Assembly (NCBI GenBank): GCA_002791435.1 | Contig: PFXB01000072.1 | Coordinates: 1-5,180, forward strand | DNA length: 5,180 bases | Direction: 5' to 3' | DNA from: a candidate division WWE3 bacterium CG_4_9_14_3_um_filter_43_9 | GTDB taxonomy: Bacteria > Patescibacteriota > CPR3 > GCA-002780085 | In this document: piece after piece, positions 1-5,180 of the stretch | Position numbering within the stretch: position 1 is the first letter of the stretch | Layout: every line of letters starts with the position of its first letter | Translations under genes and position numbers: made by a program | The notes under the pieces: model-generated | Databases searched by the model: none | Told to the model about the DNA's origin: nothing | The model's input: the letters and a program-made list of their open reading frames with translations, nothing else

Positions 1-1495
1 CAACCAAAATTAAGGCTGAACCGCCGTTTTTCAGGTAAGCAACAATTTGTTGGGCTTGGTCATCAGGAATTTTTTCGGTAGGACCAGCGATTATCAAAGT
101 ATCAATTTTGTCCGGGAGAGTTTGGTGGCTGTCATCAAAGGTGAGGGTTGAAACGTCGTATTGTTTTTGTAATTCCTGCTCAAATTGCGGGTACATCTGC
201 TGCGGATCTCCCTCGCCGTGGCCCTGTAGAAAAACAATTTTTTTCTTGCCGCTGGAGGTCATCCCCTTGATAAAGCCGGTTAACTGATATTCTAAATCAG
301 CAGTGCTCTGAATAAAAGGAATCATCTCGTTTTTGCCTTGATAAGTCACATTTAATCCTAAATATCCTTTTTGTACCTTAAATTCTTCTTTATCAATCAC
401 ATTAAATTGGACTGCATTAATTCCGAGTGCGCCGGCTTCCTCCTCGGCGGTTGCATCCTCGTCAGGATTTTTAATCTCAAAATGGATCTTGCCTCCCCCC
501 ACCAATTGATAATCTCTTAAGATGTCTTTCGTGTCGCGCAAAACCGGCTGAAATTTGGTGGGCAGCTTGCTTGAGGCGTAAACGGTGATATTCACCACAT
601 CCGGTATCTCCTTGACGATCTTTTTGGTGGCGGGTGAAAGCGAGTAGAGCTTCCCTTGACTCAAATCCAGGCGATACGGCAGCTGATTGGCCAGCACATT
701 TAAAACCACACCAATCCCGATGATCGTGGTAACCAGGCTGATGGTGCGCCGCAGTACAACGTGAACTTTGGCATATTTTGTTTTTAACAAAAAAAACAAA
801 CTCAACGAGAGAAAGATAACCGTAAGACTTAAGAAATAAATAATATCCCGTATATCCAAAACTCCCCGGATCACTGAGCTAAAATGTGACATCAAGGAGA
901 TGCGCTCTGCCAGTAAAGTCAAAACCAGGGGCAGACTTAGGGTGACGAGGTCTGAGCCTACAATCGTCAGCACGAAAATAATAAAGGCAGAGGTAATGAG
1001 GGCCGCCATCTGGCTTTTGAAAAGGGAAGAAACAAAAATTCCGATTGAGACTGTGGCACTGGCCAAAAACAGACTGCCTAGATATTGACTGAAAAGAATG
1101 CCAAGATCGAATTTACCGAAAAAGGAAAGCGAGACCGCCACCGGTAAAGTCAAAAGAATTGCAATCGCCACGAATTTAAAGCTGGCCAAAAATTTACTCA
1201 ACAGAAACTGGAGTGGAGTGATAGGCTGGGTCAGGCTATACTCGATCGTGCCTTCGCTCCTCATCTGAGCGATTGTTCCCATGGTCACGGCCGGAACCAA
1301 AATCAAAAGCAGCCAAGGCAAAACATCAAACAGAATTCTCAAAGAGGCTTCACTGTACAAAAAGATATCTCTGAAAAAAAGAAATTCCCAAAGTAAAAGA
1401 AAAAGTAGCAACACCACGTAGGAAGTGATGTTGTCGAAATATGAACGCAATTCTCTGAGTGTCAAAATGTAAAGTGTTTTGAGATAGTTTCTCAT
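1..1495 (-). CDS. Fused ABC-2 permease / GldG-family auxiliary protein, partial (3' end off the left edge)
   Basis: Reading from ATG at 1495, I translated 498 codons without a stop; the gene continues past position 1. Residues 1-240 are an ABC-2 type permease. They hold an N-terminal LRSYF motif (residues 16-20) before the first membrane helix (about 26-41), an EGTIEYSLTQP motif (81-91) that is typical of GldF-like permeases and contacts the ATPase, and further hydrophobic helices up to about 238. A basic linker (YAKVHVVLRR) follows, then another helix (about 250-266). The GldG hallmark comes next: RLDLS (275-279) followed by LYSLS, and further on KIVFLQGHGE with GHGE at 425-428, as in the ABC_transp_aux/GldG domain. 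GldF and GldG are usually separate proteins or are fused as here; they form an ABC transporter with GldA whose substrate is unknown. It was named in gliding Bacteroidetes but homologues occur in many non-gliding bacteria. The start is supported by an AAGGA site about 10 nt upstream, inside the end of the ATPase gene, and by the 5-bp gap to that gene's stop. Family assignment is confident; the cargo is not known. Confidence 0.9.
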   Translation of the reverse strand, partial: MRNYLKTLYILTLRELRSYFDNITSYVVLLLFLLLWEFLFFRDIFLYSEASLRILFDVLPWLLLILVPAVTMGTIAQMRSEGTIEYSLTQPITPLQFLLSKFLASFKFVAIAILLTLPVAVSLSFFGKFDLGILFSQYLGSLFLASATVSIGIFVSSLFKSQMAALITSAFIIFVLTIVGSDLVTLSLPLVLTLLAERISLMSHFSSVIRGVLDIRDIIYFLSLTVIFLSLSLFFLLKTKYAKVHVVLRRTISLVTTIIGIGVVLNVLANQLPYRLDLSQGKLYSLSPATKKIVKEIPDVVNITVYASSKLPTKFQPVLRDTKDILRDYQLVGGGKIHFEIKNPDEDATAEEEAGALGINAVQFNVIDKEEFKVQKGYLGLNVTYQGKNEMIPFIQSTADLEYQLTGFIKGMTSSGKKKIVFLQGHGEGDPQQMYPQFEQELQKQYDVSTLTFDDSHQTLPDKIDTLIIAGPTEKIPDDQAQQIVAYLKNGGSALILV

Positions 1496-1500
1496 TATTT

Positions 1501-2427
1501 TTACTTTCCTTGAGTCAGTTCAAAAAAGATTTCCTCCAGATTTTCTGGAGGTGTCCCGATTTCCCACACAATCCATTTGTTTTTAAAAGCCAACCTCATC
1601 AATTGCGGTTGCAGACTTTTGCCAGGTTCAACTGTTAAGGTTAGGCTGACTTTGTTTTCCTGCTCTTTGACGTTTTCAATCGACTTTATTTCTTTCACTT
1701 TCTCAAGTTCCGCTACTACATTTTTTCCTTCAACTGTTAAAACCAATTTATTTTTCTCCTGAGACCGGTGCAAAACCTCATCCTTGCTACCGTCGGCAAT
1801 CTTGCTGCCTTTGTTGATAATCATAATCCGGTTGCAAACCGGCATCACTTCCTGTAAAACATGGGTGGACAGCAGGACCGTTCTCTCGCTCCCCAAGTTT
1901 AGGATTAATTTTCTAATTTCAGCCCTTTGATTCGGGTCAAGCCCTTCGGTGGGTTCATCCATAATTAAAATTTCCGGCTGATGCAAAAGCGCCTGGGCCA
2001 AACCCACTCTTTGCTTTAAACCTTTGGAAAGCTCTCCGAAAGGCCGATTATATATTCCGGCGACACCGGTTGAGGAAACCGCAAAATCAAAAGCTTCTTG
2101 GCGTTTTGCGCCTTGAATCTCCCTTAAATCAGCGAAAAAGTTGAGAATTTCGGAAACCAACATCTGCGGATATAAGGGGTTTCCTTCCGGCAGATAGCCA
2201 ATTTTCCTTTGCGCTTCCAAGGGATTTTTGAGTATATTAACGCCGTCGATTTCTACCTCCCCTGAGTCGGGAGCCAAAAAGCCGGTAACAATCCTCATAG
2301 TGGTTGTCTTACCTGCCCCGTTAGGACCCAAAAAACCGACCACCTCTCCTTTTCCGATGGAAAAAGAAAGGTCGCTGACGGCCCTGATTGCACCAAACGA
2401 TTTACTAAGATTTCTGGCTGTAATCAT
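1501..2427 (-). CDS. ABC transporter ATP-binding protein, GldA-like
   Basis: This 308-residue cytoplasmic ATPase should power the permease-GldG fusion encoded directly downstream (5 bp between stop and next start, so one transcript). All nucleotide-binding motifs are visible: Walker A GPNGAGKTT (34-42), LPE at 79-81 in the Q-loop position (Glu replaces Gln, which is common in the GldA/ABC-2 group), signature LSKGLKQR (133-140), Walker B ILIMDE with catalytic Glu158, D-loop GLDP (162-165) and switch His189. The phrase LPEGNPLY (79-86) is characteristic of GldA-like proteins. Residues from about 215 to 308 form the C-terminal accessory domain of this subfamily, ending in a PENLEEIFFELT stretch typical of ABC-2 ATPases. 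Length is normal. The start ATG at 2427 is preceded by a weak SD (GGA at 2437-2439, 9 nt spacing), and a sigma70-like promoter lies about 60 bp upstream. The family is certain; the transported substrate cannot be read from the sequence. Confidence 0.95.
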   Translation of the reverse strand: MITARNLSKSFGAIRAVSDLSFSIGKGEVVGFLGPNGAGKTTTMRIVTGFLAPDSGEVEIDGVNILKNPLEAQRKIGYLPEGNPLYPQMLVSEILNFFADLREIQGAKRQEAFDFAVSSTGVAGIYNRPFGELSKGLKQRVGLAQALLHQPEILIMDEPTEGLDPNQRAEIRKLILNLGSERTVLLSTHVLQEVMPVCNRIMIINKGSKIADGSKDEVLHRSQEKNKLVLTVEGKNVVAELEKVKEIKSIENVKEQENKVSLTLTVEPGKSLQPQLMRLAFKNKWIVWEIGTPPENLEEIFFELTQGK

Positions 2428-2483
2428 AAATTTGTATCCGCAAAGTTTCCTGGCTGGACGATTTTAAACTTGAGATAACCACT

Positions 2484-2512
2484 ATTGTAAGTCTGATGTC
2501 AAACTTTGGCAA
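2484..2512 (-). promoter_or_regulatory. Sigma70-like promoter of the GldA/permease-GldG operon
   Basis: Read on the minus strand, TTGCCA (2512-2507) matches the -35 consensus at 5 of 6 positions and TACAAT (2489-2484) matches the -10 consensus at 5 of 6, with an ideal 17-bp spacer. Transcription would start near 2477 and leave a leader of about 50 nt before the ATPase ATG at 2427. A second TTGACA-like hexamer lies inside the spacer but has no good -10 partner. Confidence 0.6.
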
Positions 2513-2673
2513 GTTAGAGTCTTGTACGATACGAGATGAGCCTGAGAGGGTCATATAATGGTGGTAAGGATTCAGAAAAATACGGGATCTATATTTTTGA
2601 GTCTGAAGAATCGTAGCCGAATCAATAACATCTTCGATTCCGAAGCGGACAGCATATTGTATAGGGTTCAATC

Positions 2674-2729
2674 CTCAAAAAGCGCCTGGCCCTTTCTTAT
2701 GCCAAGACTTCGGTAGACGGGCTAGGGCG
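2674..2729 (-). terminator. Terminator-like hairpin with U5 tract (minus strand)
   Basis: On the minus strand, GCCCTAGCCC-type sequence (from 2729) pairs with GGGCCAGGC (2692-2683): eight pairs including one G-U, then a one-base bulge and two more G-C pairs. CTTTTTGAG follows directly, giving a U5 tract. The loop of about 26 nt is long for an intrinsic terminator, and no gene is known to end just upstream on this strand. It could stop antisense transcription from the phosphatase side, or end a small RNA. On the plus strand the hairpin has no T-run. Confidence 0.3.
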
Positions 2730-2785
2730 AAGAAAAATTATTTATGCCAGTCTCTTAATTTGAAACCCTTTCGCCAGTTTCGCAA

Positions 2786-2813
2786 TTCAAATTAGTGATT
2801 TTTATGGTAGAAT
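2786..2813 (+). promoter_or_regulatory. Extended -10 promoter of the phosphatase gene
   Basis: TGGTAGAAT at 2805-2813 is an extended -10 element (TGN followed by TAGAAT, 5 of 6 to consensus). A partial -35, TTCAAA (2786-2791, 4 of 6), sits 16 bp upstream. Transcription would begin near 2820, giving a leader of about 44 nt before the ATG at 2864. The gene is thus likely a single-gene transcript. Confidence 0.5.
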
Positions 2814-2851
2814 AAGATCTAGAAAAGAAGACTATAACGCCAAGAGTAAAT

Positions 2852-2855
2852 GGAG
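2852..2855 (+). promoter_or_regulatory. Ribosome binding site of the phosphatase gene
   Basis: GGAG lies 8 nt before the ATG at 2864 and selects that start; no competing in-frame start lies close upstream. Confidence 0.7.
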
Positions 2856-2863
2856 ATAAATTT

Positions 2864-3670
2864 ATGAAAACTGATTGTCAAACTTACATTAAGGAAATGT
2901 TGGAGATAGGAAACAAACTAATCAAAGAATCGCCTATTTTGGGGGAAGAGACAGGTTCGGTAAACGCCAAGGGAGATAAAACAATCGAAATGGACGTGAA
3001 AATTGAACAAGCGATCATTGACTATGTAAGACGAAACGAGCTTCCCTTTAATATATTTTCCGAAGAGATCGGTTTTATCAACATTCATCCCAAACCACAA
3101 TATGTTCTTGTTTTTGATCCACTCGATGGAAGCACTAACTACCGAGTCGGGAAAGGTCTCTTTCCATACGGATTAATGATTGCTCTCTATAAAGGACTTA
3201 AACCAAAACTTTGCGATATCGTCTCATCAGGGTTTGCCGAACACACGACCAATAAATGGTGGACATATGACGGAAGCAAAACGAGAGATTCACACGGAAA
3301 GGTTGTCATTCTTAGTCATAACTGGAAAGTCCATCGATCTACCCCGGTTCACTTCGATCTTTATTATAAAAAAGCATATGATACGTTTTCTTCATTGGCC
3401 GAAAAGATACATATTAGATGGGGTGGTTCAAACACGAGCAGCTTACTCTATGTACTTTCAGAGACTTCTGCGGCCATGGGAGCATTATTAATGAGACCTG
3501 AAGAGATTGGAACAGTTGTTTCCTTAATAAAAGGGGCGGGGGGAATAACCGTTGACCACAAAGGAAAAGACTTGGGAAATTATATCTTCTCTCCGGACGA
3601 GACATACCAGTTGCTGGCTGGTGATAAAAAAATAGTCGAGTTTGCCGTCAGTCAACTGAAAAACAGGTAG
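2864..3670 (+). CDS. Inositol monophosphatase family protein (divergent)
   Basis: This 268-residue protein has the fold signature of Mg2+-dependent, Li+-sensitive phosphatases (IMPase/FBPase/CysQ superfamily). Visible motifs: KGD (36-38) followed by D44 and E48; SEEIG (66-70), which carries the metal-ligand Glu; DPLDGSTN (85-92) with metal-ligand Asp85 and Asp88; WGGSNTSSLLY (186-196), matching the family's R..GSAA helix; and GAGG (224-227), matching the C-terminal EAGG. Two conserved positions differ. The Asp of the usual WD.AAG motif aligns with Glu214 in RPEEIGTV, and the Glu before AGG is Gly224. Substrate could be inositol phosphate, fructose-1,6-bisphosphate, another sugar phosphate or PAP; the sequence does not decide. 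Length is normal for the family. A good SD (GGAG, 2852-2855, 8 nt before ATG) fixes the start. It stands alone on the plus strand between minus-strand operons, with its own promoter and a palindrome 46 bp after its stop. Family call is strong; activity is likely but unproven. Confidence 0.88.
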   Translation: MKTDCQTYIKEMLEIGNKLIKESPILGEETGSVNAKGDKTIEMDVKIEQAIIDYVRRNELPFNIFSEEIGFINIHPKPQYVLVFDPLDGSTNYRVGKGLFPYGLMIALYKGLKPKLCDIVSSGFAEHTTNKWWTYDGSKTRDSHGKVVILSHNWKVHRSTPVHFDLYYKKAYDTFSSLAEKIHIRWGGSNTSSLLYVLSETSAAMGALLMRPEEIGTVVSLIKGAGGITVDHKGKDLGNYIFSPDETYQLLAGDKKIVEFAVSQLKNR

Positions 3671-3715
3671 TCCTAATCTTATTCGGCCTACGATTTATTC
3701 TATTAGGTAACACAC

Positions 3716-3736
3716 TTTACACCTCCGAGGTGTAAG
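3716..3736 (+). terminator. Perfect palindromic hairpin between convergent genes
   Basis: TTACACCTC and its exact complement GAGGTGTAA (3717-3735) meet around a single central C; a T-G pair (3716/3736) extends it. As RNA this gives a stem of about 7-8 bp with a small loop. It lies in the 151-bp gap between the phosphatase stop (3670) and the transporter stop (3822), where a terminator is expected. Only a loosely T-rich stretch follows on the plus strand and none on the minus strand, so it is a poor classical terminator. A dispersed REP-like palindrome or a protein-binding operator are the alternatives. Confidence 0.4.
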
Positions 3737-3821
3737 ATTGCTTCTTGACTGAAAAAGACTGGTTAGAAGGAAATGTTGCTTTTTGAGGTTTTAGGGGCAG
3801 GTTATTGCGTCCCGGACTTTC

Positions 3822-4682
3822 TTAAAGCGCAAGTATCACCAGTCCTCCGATTATTCCAATAATCCCGATGGCTTGGTTTACCACAATTTTCTCTTTGAAA
3901 AATATCTTAGCTAGGATGATGGTTACCAAGGGAAATGCCCCAGCCACGGCTGCCACGATAGACGCTCTTTCTCCTCTCACTCCGATCCCATATGCAATAA
4001 AAGCTCCAACATCAAATAAACCTATTGGGATAACCAAAAACAAATTTGATAAGGTTTGCTTTTTAAAAGATTGATTCTTTTTGAAAACTAAATAAAGGAG
4101 CAGAAAGAAAACAGCCAAAAGACGAAAGAAAAAAACAGGCAGGAACCAACCAAGAGTGCGGGAAACTAAAACTATTAGAAACATAGAGATTCCAAATCCG
4201 CCCATGGCGACAATCCCTTCTTTAACCCCCGCAAAGACAGACATTTTCTTGGTTTTTATTAATTGGCCAAGATTGATCGATAAGAGAAAGATGCTTATAA
4301 CTATAAAGGTGATGGCGATAGCTTCACTGGCTGTGAGAGTTTCCTTTAAAAAAATAAGGCTTAAAATGGTTGTCACCAGTGCCCAGGAAGAACTGAGAGG
4401 ACTTACTAATGAAACTTGAGCTTTAGTCAGTCCTTGATAAAAAGCCAAAAAAGAAATGATCTGCAAAAGAGTAATAATAATCAGCAAGGGGAGTGATTTC
4501 AAAAGAAGAACCAAGTCAAAAGTTGCATGACTTAGTAGTAAATATCCGAAAGCTACTAATAAACCGACCACCTCCATCCCAAAAAGAGTCAAGATATTTC
4601 CTATTTTGCGGGAAGAGACGGCCGCGAAAAAATCCGAGGCTCCCCACCCAAACATGCATAGCAATCCGGTTAAAATTTCCAT
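3822..4682 (-). CDS. EamA/DMT-superfamily membrane transporter
   Basis: This 286-residue, very hydrophobic protein has about ten predicted membrane helices in two homologous halves, the layout of the drug/metabolite transporter (EamA) family in the inner membrane. Each half carries the family's helix-KE pattern: SPLSSSWALVTTIL then FLKE with Glu114, and again GAFPLVTIILA then FFKE with Glu264, followed by a last glycine-rich helix. The N-terminal FGWGASDFF (11-19) also fits this family. Substrates in the family range from amino acids and metabolites to drugs; this one cannot be assigned. The ATG at 4682 is supported by GAGGGTG (4687-4693) with 7 nt spacing after GAGG. It starts 48 bp after the Maf-like gene's stop in the same direction, so co-transcription is likely. 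It faces the phosphatase gene tail to tail. Confidence 0.9.
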   Translation of the reverse strand: MEILTGLLCMFGWGASDFFAAVSSRKIGNILTLFGMEVVGLLVAFGYLLLSHATFDLVLLLKSLPLLIIITLLQIISFLAFYQGLTKAQVSLVSPLSSSWALVTTILSLIFLKETLTASEAIAITFIVISIFLLSINLGQLIKTKKMSVFAGVKEGIVAMGGFGISMFLIVLVSRTLGWFLPVFFFRLLAVFFLLLYLVFKKNQSFKKQTLSNLFLVIPIGLFDVGAFIAYGIGVRGERASIVAAVAGAFPLVTIILAKIFFKEKIVVNQAIGIIGIIGGLVILAL

Positions 4683-4689
4683 CTTTCAC

Positions 4690-4693
4690 CCTC
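4690..4693 (-). promoter_or_regulatory. Ribosome binding site of the DMT transporter
   Basis: On the minus strand GAGG precedes the ATG (4682) by 7 nt. It supports this start over the out-of-frame ATG at 4713. Confidence 0.65.
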
Positions 4694-4730
4694 GAATTTA
4701 CAGGTATTGCCATTTTAGGTTGTTATAATG

Positions 4731-5180
4731 TCATTCTGGCTTGTCCAGAATCATATTAAGAATTCTCTGACTGACAATCTTGGGCAACATCTCGAGGATA
4801 ACCTCCAAGGGTATCCCCCACATCAAGTTATTTAAACTCCCCTCAACTTTTTTGATGAAGGTACAGCTCAGGTGCGCCTTGGGATCAAAACCCAGAGCAT
4901 AGGTTTTAAAAGCAGGATCTTCGGCAAGATAGCGTTTTATTTCCTGCTCAGCTATCTGACGCAACCAAACTTCGGTTTTGGCAACTTTAGAAAATGACCT
5001 ATGGGTGGCTGTATTGATCACATGAATCCCGGTGTAGAATTGGTGGTTCTGGCCGGCAAGCATTTTCAGTCTTTTCAATCCTTCAGCCTTGTTTTTGGGT
5101 TTTTCTAAAATTTTACCGTTGAAACAACCCACCGAATCCATTCCGATCACGATGGTATTTTTGTTGCATTTGGCTACTGC
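4731..5180 (-). CDS. Maf-like nucleotide pyrophosphatase, partial (5' end off the right edge)
   Basis: The frame is open from the right edge (5180) to a TGA stop at 4731-4733: 149 residues of the central and C-terminal part of a Maf/HAM1-fold protein. These cytoplasmic enzymes hydrolyse non-canonical or normal nucleoside triphosphates to monophosphates and have been linked to septum inhibition. Visible family features, numbered from the first residue in the window: IVIGMDSV (10-17) with the Asp15 catalytic base of the G.D(T/S) motif; KILEKPK, matching the usual (I/L)LGKP; a YTG motif as in HEVYTG; E(I/Q).RYLA, matching EI..YLA; and GSLNNLMWGIPLE, matching GSY.NVVGLPLE. The segment FKTYALGFDP corresponds to KAGAY.IQG and is markedly divergent. 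The N-terminal SPRR motif must lie outside the window. A GTG at 5150 is internal, not the start, because homology continues upstream of it. Its stop overlaps a small hairpin, and the transporter gene follows after 48 bp. Confidence 0.82.
   Translation of the reverse strand, partial: AVAKCNKNTIVIGMDSVGCFNGKILEKPKNKAEGLKRLKMLAGQNHQFYTGIHVINTATHRSFSKVAKTEVWLRQIAEQEIKRYLAEDPAFKTYALGFDPKAHLSCTFIKKVEGSLNNLMWGIPLEVILEMLPKIVSQRILNMILDKPE
4733..4751. repeat. Perfect 7-bp inverted repeat at the end of the Maf-like gene
   Basis: ATTCTGG (4733-4739) and CCAGAAT (4745-4751) flank a 5-nt loop. The hairpin covers the last codons (ILDKPE) and touches the stop of the Maf-like gene. Neither strand has a T-run after it, so it is not a standard terminator; it could protect the 3' end of a processed mRNA or reduce read-through into the transporter gene. 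Confidence 0.45.

Larger units (their letters stand above)
2428..2863. other. 436-bp gene-free intergenic region between divergent genes
   Basis: This stretch separates the minus-strand ABC operon from the plus-strand phosphatase gene. Besides the two outward promoters it holds: a long-range 8-bp inverted repeat, TTTTTGAG (2594-2601) with CTCAAAAA (2674-2681), which encloses an 88-nt segment containing small hairpins (CTTCG/CGAAG at 2632-2645, and GAATCG/CGATTC at 2608-2613 and 2635-2640); and a GC-rich hairpin at 2683-2729. I see no convincing protein-coding gene or tRNA. The region is long for such a compact neighbourhood, so it may hold an unrecognised RNA or the remains of an inserted element; both are only possibilities. 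Confidence 0.6.

Noticed and set aside
900..1088. 62-codon plus-strand open frame
   Set aside because: It lies wholly antisense within the permease part of the fusion gene and has no SD or recognisable domain.
2554..2559. Perfect TATAAT on the plus strand
   Set aside because: No -35 element lies at 16-18 bp and no TGN extension precedes it. It is 300 bp from the phosphatase start, which has a better promoter nearby.
2535..2570. CTGAGA followed by GGGT, suggestive of a TPP riboswitch
   Set aside because: The other required TPP elements (the ACCC partner, the GAACCTGAT block and closing stem) are absent, and no thiamin gene is adjacent.
2405..2671. 88-codon minus-strand open frame upstream of the ATPase
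   Set aside because: It uses a TTG start without a properly spaced SD, overlaps the start of the ATPase gene, runs through the operon promoter and shows no recognisable domain. Best read as a chance frame, though a decayed gene cannot be excluded.
2596..2690. Possible tRNA, because GGGTTCAATCC (2664-2674) looks like a T-arm
   Set aside because: Only four of five T-stem pairs form, and no matching acceptor strand, D-arm or anticodon arm appears at the right distance.
4516..4713. 65-codon minus-strand frame starting at the ATG at 4713
   Set aside because: It overlaps the transporter gene in another frame; the SD at 4690-4693 serves the transporter ATG at 4682, whose product has clear EamA features.
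1..5180. CRISPR array, insertion sequence, toxin-antitoxin pair or defence island
   Set aside because: No regularly spaced direct repeats, transposase, terminal repeats with target duplication, or defence-type domains were seen.

Overview
The window looks like an ordinary chromosomal segment of a bacterium with moderate to low GC. It carries compact, mostly minus-strand operons, standard-code genes (TGA is used as a stop, TGG for Trp) and sigma70-like promoters with Shine-Dalgarno sites. The gene style (short gaps, lysine- and phenylalanine-rich proteins, divergent versions of common families) would fit an uncultivated lineage such as Patescibacteria/CPR. That placement is a guess from general style, because the window has no marker gene.

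Left part (1-2512, minus strand): a two-gene operon of the GldA/GldF/GldG type. A good promoter (2484-2512) precedes an ABC ATPase (2427 to 1501). Five bases after its stop, a large gene starts at 1495 and runs off the left edge without a stop. It is one continuous reading frame joining an ABC-2 membrane permease (GldF-like) to a GldG-like extracytoplasmic domain. The system therefore has its ATPase as one protein and its channel plus auxiliary domain as a second, fused protein. Its substrate is unknown.

Middle (2428-3821): a plus-strand gene for a divergent inositol-monophosphatase-family phosphatase (2864-3670), with its own extended -10 promoter and SD. It is flanked by a 436-bp gene-free stretch on the left, which holds several inverted repeats and a minus-strand terminator-like hairpin, and by a 151-bp convergent gap on the right with a perfect palindrome at 3717-3735.

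Right part (3822-5180, minus strand): a ten-helix EamA/DMT-family transporter (4682 to 3822) lies 48 bp downstream of a Maf-family nucleotide pyrophosphatase gene. The Maf gene is cut at its 5' end by the right edge. The two are probably co-transcribed.

I found no convincing new defence, mobile or CRISPR system. The most notable items are the permease-GldG fusion, the altered metal-site residue in the phosphatase, the divergent Maf C-terminal motif and the cluster of inverted repeats around the phosphatase gene.
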